Origin: Erysipelotrichaceae bacterium
Lineage (GTDB): Bacteria > Bacillota_I > Bacilli_A > Erysipelotrichales > Coprobacillaceae
Reading direction: 5' to 3'
Length of the DNA: 6,544 bases
Assembly (NCBI GenBank): GCA_018365815.1
Contig: JAGZJH010000060.1
Span: 1 to 6,544 of the forward strand
Shown: positions 5,297 through 6,544 of the stretch, one piece after another
Layout: the number at the start of each line of letters is the position of its first letter
Numbering within the stretch: position 1 is the stretch's first letter
Made by a program: the position numbers and the translations under genes
The notes under the pieces: generated by a model
Told to the model about the DNA's origin: nothing
The model's input: only the letters and a program-made list of their open reading frames with translations
The model's database searches: none

Positions 5297-6349
5297 TTAA
5301 AATAAATTATTCAACTCATCTTCTAAAGAACAGACTAAAGAAGTGTTTTCTTTATTTTTATACTGCATTAGTTTTGCTTTTTGCTCACGATTTGTAACAT
5401 CATTAAAATATGGCACTAAATCATTTGAATCAAACAATTCTTTGTCTAGGGCTTTATTTAATGCAACATAACGTTTTTGCTTCATTAAATAGACTAATAA
5501 ATCTTCTTTTAATTCTTGGCATTTTGAATAATATAATGATTGAGATGAATTAGAGTGTAAATCATAGGTTTCTAAGAAATTAACAAGTAAAATGATTAAT
5601 GCATTTGGTTTCCATTTTTCAAATTCTACCTTAGGAAGATAGGAATTAAATAAACAATAATGGCCTTCGTCTTTACGTTTTAAATATAAATTCCAATTAC
5701 TATCAAACATCATCGGTTGTAAAGTTAATGTTTCATTAGAAATGATTGTTAAGGTGCTTAAAGTTTCTAATGCACTTGCACCGATTTTTTTTAAACCTTT
5801 TGAAATATTGATATTTTTTAAATTAAAACAATGATAAAAGGCTTTTTTATCAATTATTTCTAAATGTTCTGGCATGGTTAGAGTTTCTAAACTTTCGCAC
5901 CCTAAAAAAGCATTTTCTCCGATATAATGTAAATCTTGAGGAAGTTTAATGAATTTTAAACTACTACATTCACTAAATGCACTATGTTCAATAGTCGTAA
6001 TAGTATGAGGCAATATTACTTCTTTTAATTGTGCGCATTTATAAAAAGTGCTTTTTTTTATTGAAGTAATCGAGCTCTTGATTTCAACTTTTTCTAAACT
6101 TTTACAACACGAAAAAATTCCACCTCCTAATAATTTAATTGAAGTTGGAAGTGTTATTTTTTTTAACTGTTCACAATTATAAAAAGCAAAGCTTCCAATA
6201 GTCATCACCCCTTCAGGAATAATAATTTCTTCTATTTGATCACATCCATAAAATGCAAAATCTGCAATATTTACTATTGTATTAGGAATTGTTAAAGTTG
6301 TATTCGTTCCTGTATATTTTATTAAATCATTACCTGATAATTCAAACAT
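5297..6349 (-). CDS. Cytoplasmic BspA-type leucine-rich repeat protein (LRR_5) with unassigned C-terminal domain
   Basis: The product has 350 residues counted from the ATG at 6349. I prefer this start because an AAAGGA site lies 9 bp upstream, whereas the in-frame ATG at 6376 has no Shine-Dalgarno and overlaps a promoter-like sequence. Residues 16-196 hold BspA/LRR_5 repeats with an exact 23-residue period: the core FxxC recurs with cysteines at 36, 59, 82, 105, 128, 151 and 174. Most repeats carry the pattern LxxIxLPxxIxxIGxxAFxxC. Residues about 197-350 form a helical, non-repeat domain that I cannot assign. There is no signal peptide, LPxTG motif or membrane segment, so the protein should be intracellular, unlike most BspA-type proteins described at cell surfaces. 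LRR arrays of this kind bind proteins. Its place 74 bp upstream of the VWA gene on the same strand suggests a recognition or scaffold role for the VWA-MoxR pair. Confidence 0.88.
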   Translation of the reverse strand: MFELSGNDLIKYTGTNTTLTIPNTIVNIADFAFYGCDQIEEIIIPEGVMTIGSFAFYNCEQLKKITLPTSIKLLGGGIFSCCKSLEKVEIKSSITSIKKSTFYKCAQLKEVILPHTITTIEHSAFSECSSLKFIKLPQDLHYIGENAFLGCESLETLTMPEHLEIIDKKAFYHCFNLKNINISKGLKKIGASALETLSTLTIISNETLTLQPMMFDSNWNLYLKRKDEGHYCLFNSYLPKVEFEKWKPNALIILLVNFLETYDLHSNSSQSLYYSKCQELKEDLLVYLMKQKRYVALNKALDKELFDSNDLVPYFNDVTNREQKAKLMQYKNKENTSLVCSLEDELNNLF

Positions 6350-6374
6350 TTCACTCAATCCTTTCATTTTCTTC

Positions 6375-6383
6375 ATTTTATCA
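6375..6383 (-). promoter_or_regulatory. Candidate extended -10 promoter of the LRR gene
   Basis: On the minus strand TGA (6381-6383) and TAAAAT (6375-6380) make an extended -10 element. The -35 region is only AT-rich. Transcription would begin near 6368, downstream of the ATG at 6376 and just ahead of the AAAGGA ribosome binding site (6359-6364). This is consistent with translation starting at 6349. Confidence 0.45.
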
Positions 6384-6422
6384 TATATTTTTTATTCTTA
6401 AATTATTTTTCAAAATTTAAAA

Positions 6423-6443
6423 TGGATTAGTCAAGCTAATCCA
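6423..6443 (-). terminator. Hairpin with T-rich tail on the minus strand
   Basis: TGGATTAG (6423-6430) and CTAATCCA (6436-6443) form a perfect 8-bp stem with a 5-base loop. On the minus strand it is followed by ATTTTAAATTTT, a broken T-run, so it reads as a modest rho-independent terminator for a minus-strand gene lying to the right. On the plus strand no T-run follows. Whatever gene it served now lies beyond the probable insertion sequence, or the hairpin belongs to that element's end. Confidence 0.5.
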
Positions 6444-6453
6444 GATAGGGAGG

Positions 6454-6544
6454 TGCGGACAATTTCTTGGACCAAAAGGAACAAGGAGAAGAAAAACATG
6501 GCATATACGGAACAAGAAAAAGAACGAGCTCTCGCCCTATATGA
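6454..6544 (+). mobile_element. Left end of a probable IS3-type insertion sequence, cut by the window edge
   Basis: From about 6443 the base composition shifts abruptly: 46 of the last 104 bases are G or C, against a much more AT-rich flank. TGCGGACAATTTCTTGGACC (6454-6473) resembles an IS3-family terminal repeat, which begins with TG and carries GGAC motifs (here 6457-6460 and 6468-6471). An open frame with a good ribosome binding site starts 45 bp inside, as expected for OrfA. The exact boundary, inverted repeat partner and target duplication cannot be seen because the right end is outside. Confidence 0.5.
6498..6544 (+). CDS. Transposase OrfA N-terminus (IS3-type), partial
   Basis: Only 15 full codons fall inside the window, reading MAYTEQEKERALALY. 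The pattern of a short polar start followed by ExKxxALxLY is typical of the first helix of IS3-family OrfA helix-turn-helix proteins, which bind the element's ends and are joined to the OrfB integrase by frameshifting. An AAGGAG site (6483-6488) lies 9 bp before the ATG. Codons such as CGA, CTC and GCC differ from the A/T-ending codons of the neighbouring genes, fitting recent arrival. With so few residues another HTH protein cannot be excluded. Confidence 0.55.
   Translation, partial: MAYTEQEKERALALY

Noticed and set aside
6350..6376. Nine-residue N-terminal extension of the LRR protein
   Set aside because: There is no Shine-Dalgarno before 6376, and a promoter-like -10 overlaps that ATG; the 6349 start has a good ribosome binding site.
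6423..6544. IS200/IS605-type end, because of the hairpin near the element boundary
   Set aside because: The encoded N-terminus does not resemble a Y1 HUH transposase and fits an IS3 OrfA better.

Overview
The window comes from a low-GC, AT-rich bacterium, most likely a spore-forming member of the Bacillota (Firmicutes). The evidence is the strong A/T bias, AGGAGG-type ribosome binding sites, a CwlD-like spore-cortex amidase, and a BspA-type LRR / VWA / MoxR gene set of a kind I associate with gut Clostridia and Erysipelotrichia. The genus cannot be fixed from the sequence alone.

Layout. (1) Positions 20-402 hold a minus-strand tRNA array, transcribed in the order Ile(GAU)-Ile(GAU)-Ala(UGC)-Ala(UGC). 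Each pair is an exact duplicate. A well-formed promoter (-35 at 445-450, extended -10 at 422-430) lies directly upstream, backed by three runs of eight T's. The array therefore starts here and is not preceded by a 16S rRNA gene. (2) Positions 564-1280 encode, on the plus strand, a membrane-anchored N-acetylmuramoyl-L-alanine amidase resembling CwlD. (3) An AT-rich gap (1281-1560) holds at most a candidate promoter and ends in a bidirectional terminator (1561-1587). (4) A small minus-strand gene (1605-2075) encodes a stand-alone cysteine-rich domain normally found attached to a 4Fe-4S ferredoxin domain. (5) A structured terminator-like inverted repeat (2144-2224) separates it from a minus-strand gene set. 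In transcription order this set is an intracellular LRR protein (6349 to 5297), a VWA/DUF2201-type protein (5222 to 3771) and a MoxR-like AAA+ ATPase (3755 to 2235). (6) The right edge carries a weak minus-strand terminator hairpin. Beyond it, base composition jumps to about 44 % GC, and the first 15 codons of a probable IS3-type transposase OrfA begin at 6498.

How the genes may work together. The MoxR ATPase and VWA protein are a classic pair: the ATPase remodels or loads a target together with the metal-binding VWA adaptor. The VWA and ATPase genes are 15 bp apart and surely cotranscribed. The LRR gene lies 74 bp upstream of the VWA gene on the same strand. It has no signal peptide, so it is plausibly a cytoplasmic recognition or scaffold subunit for the pair. 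This three-gene module is the part of the window most likely to be an under-described system. The amidase, the ferredoxin-less Cys domain and the tRNA array look functionally unrelated to it.
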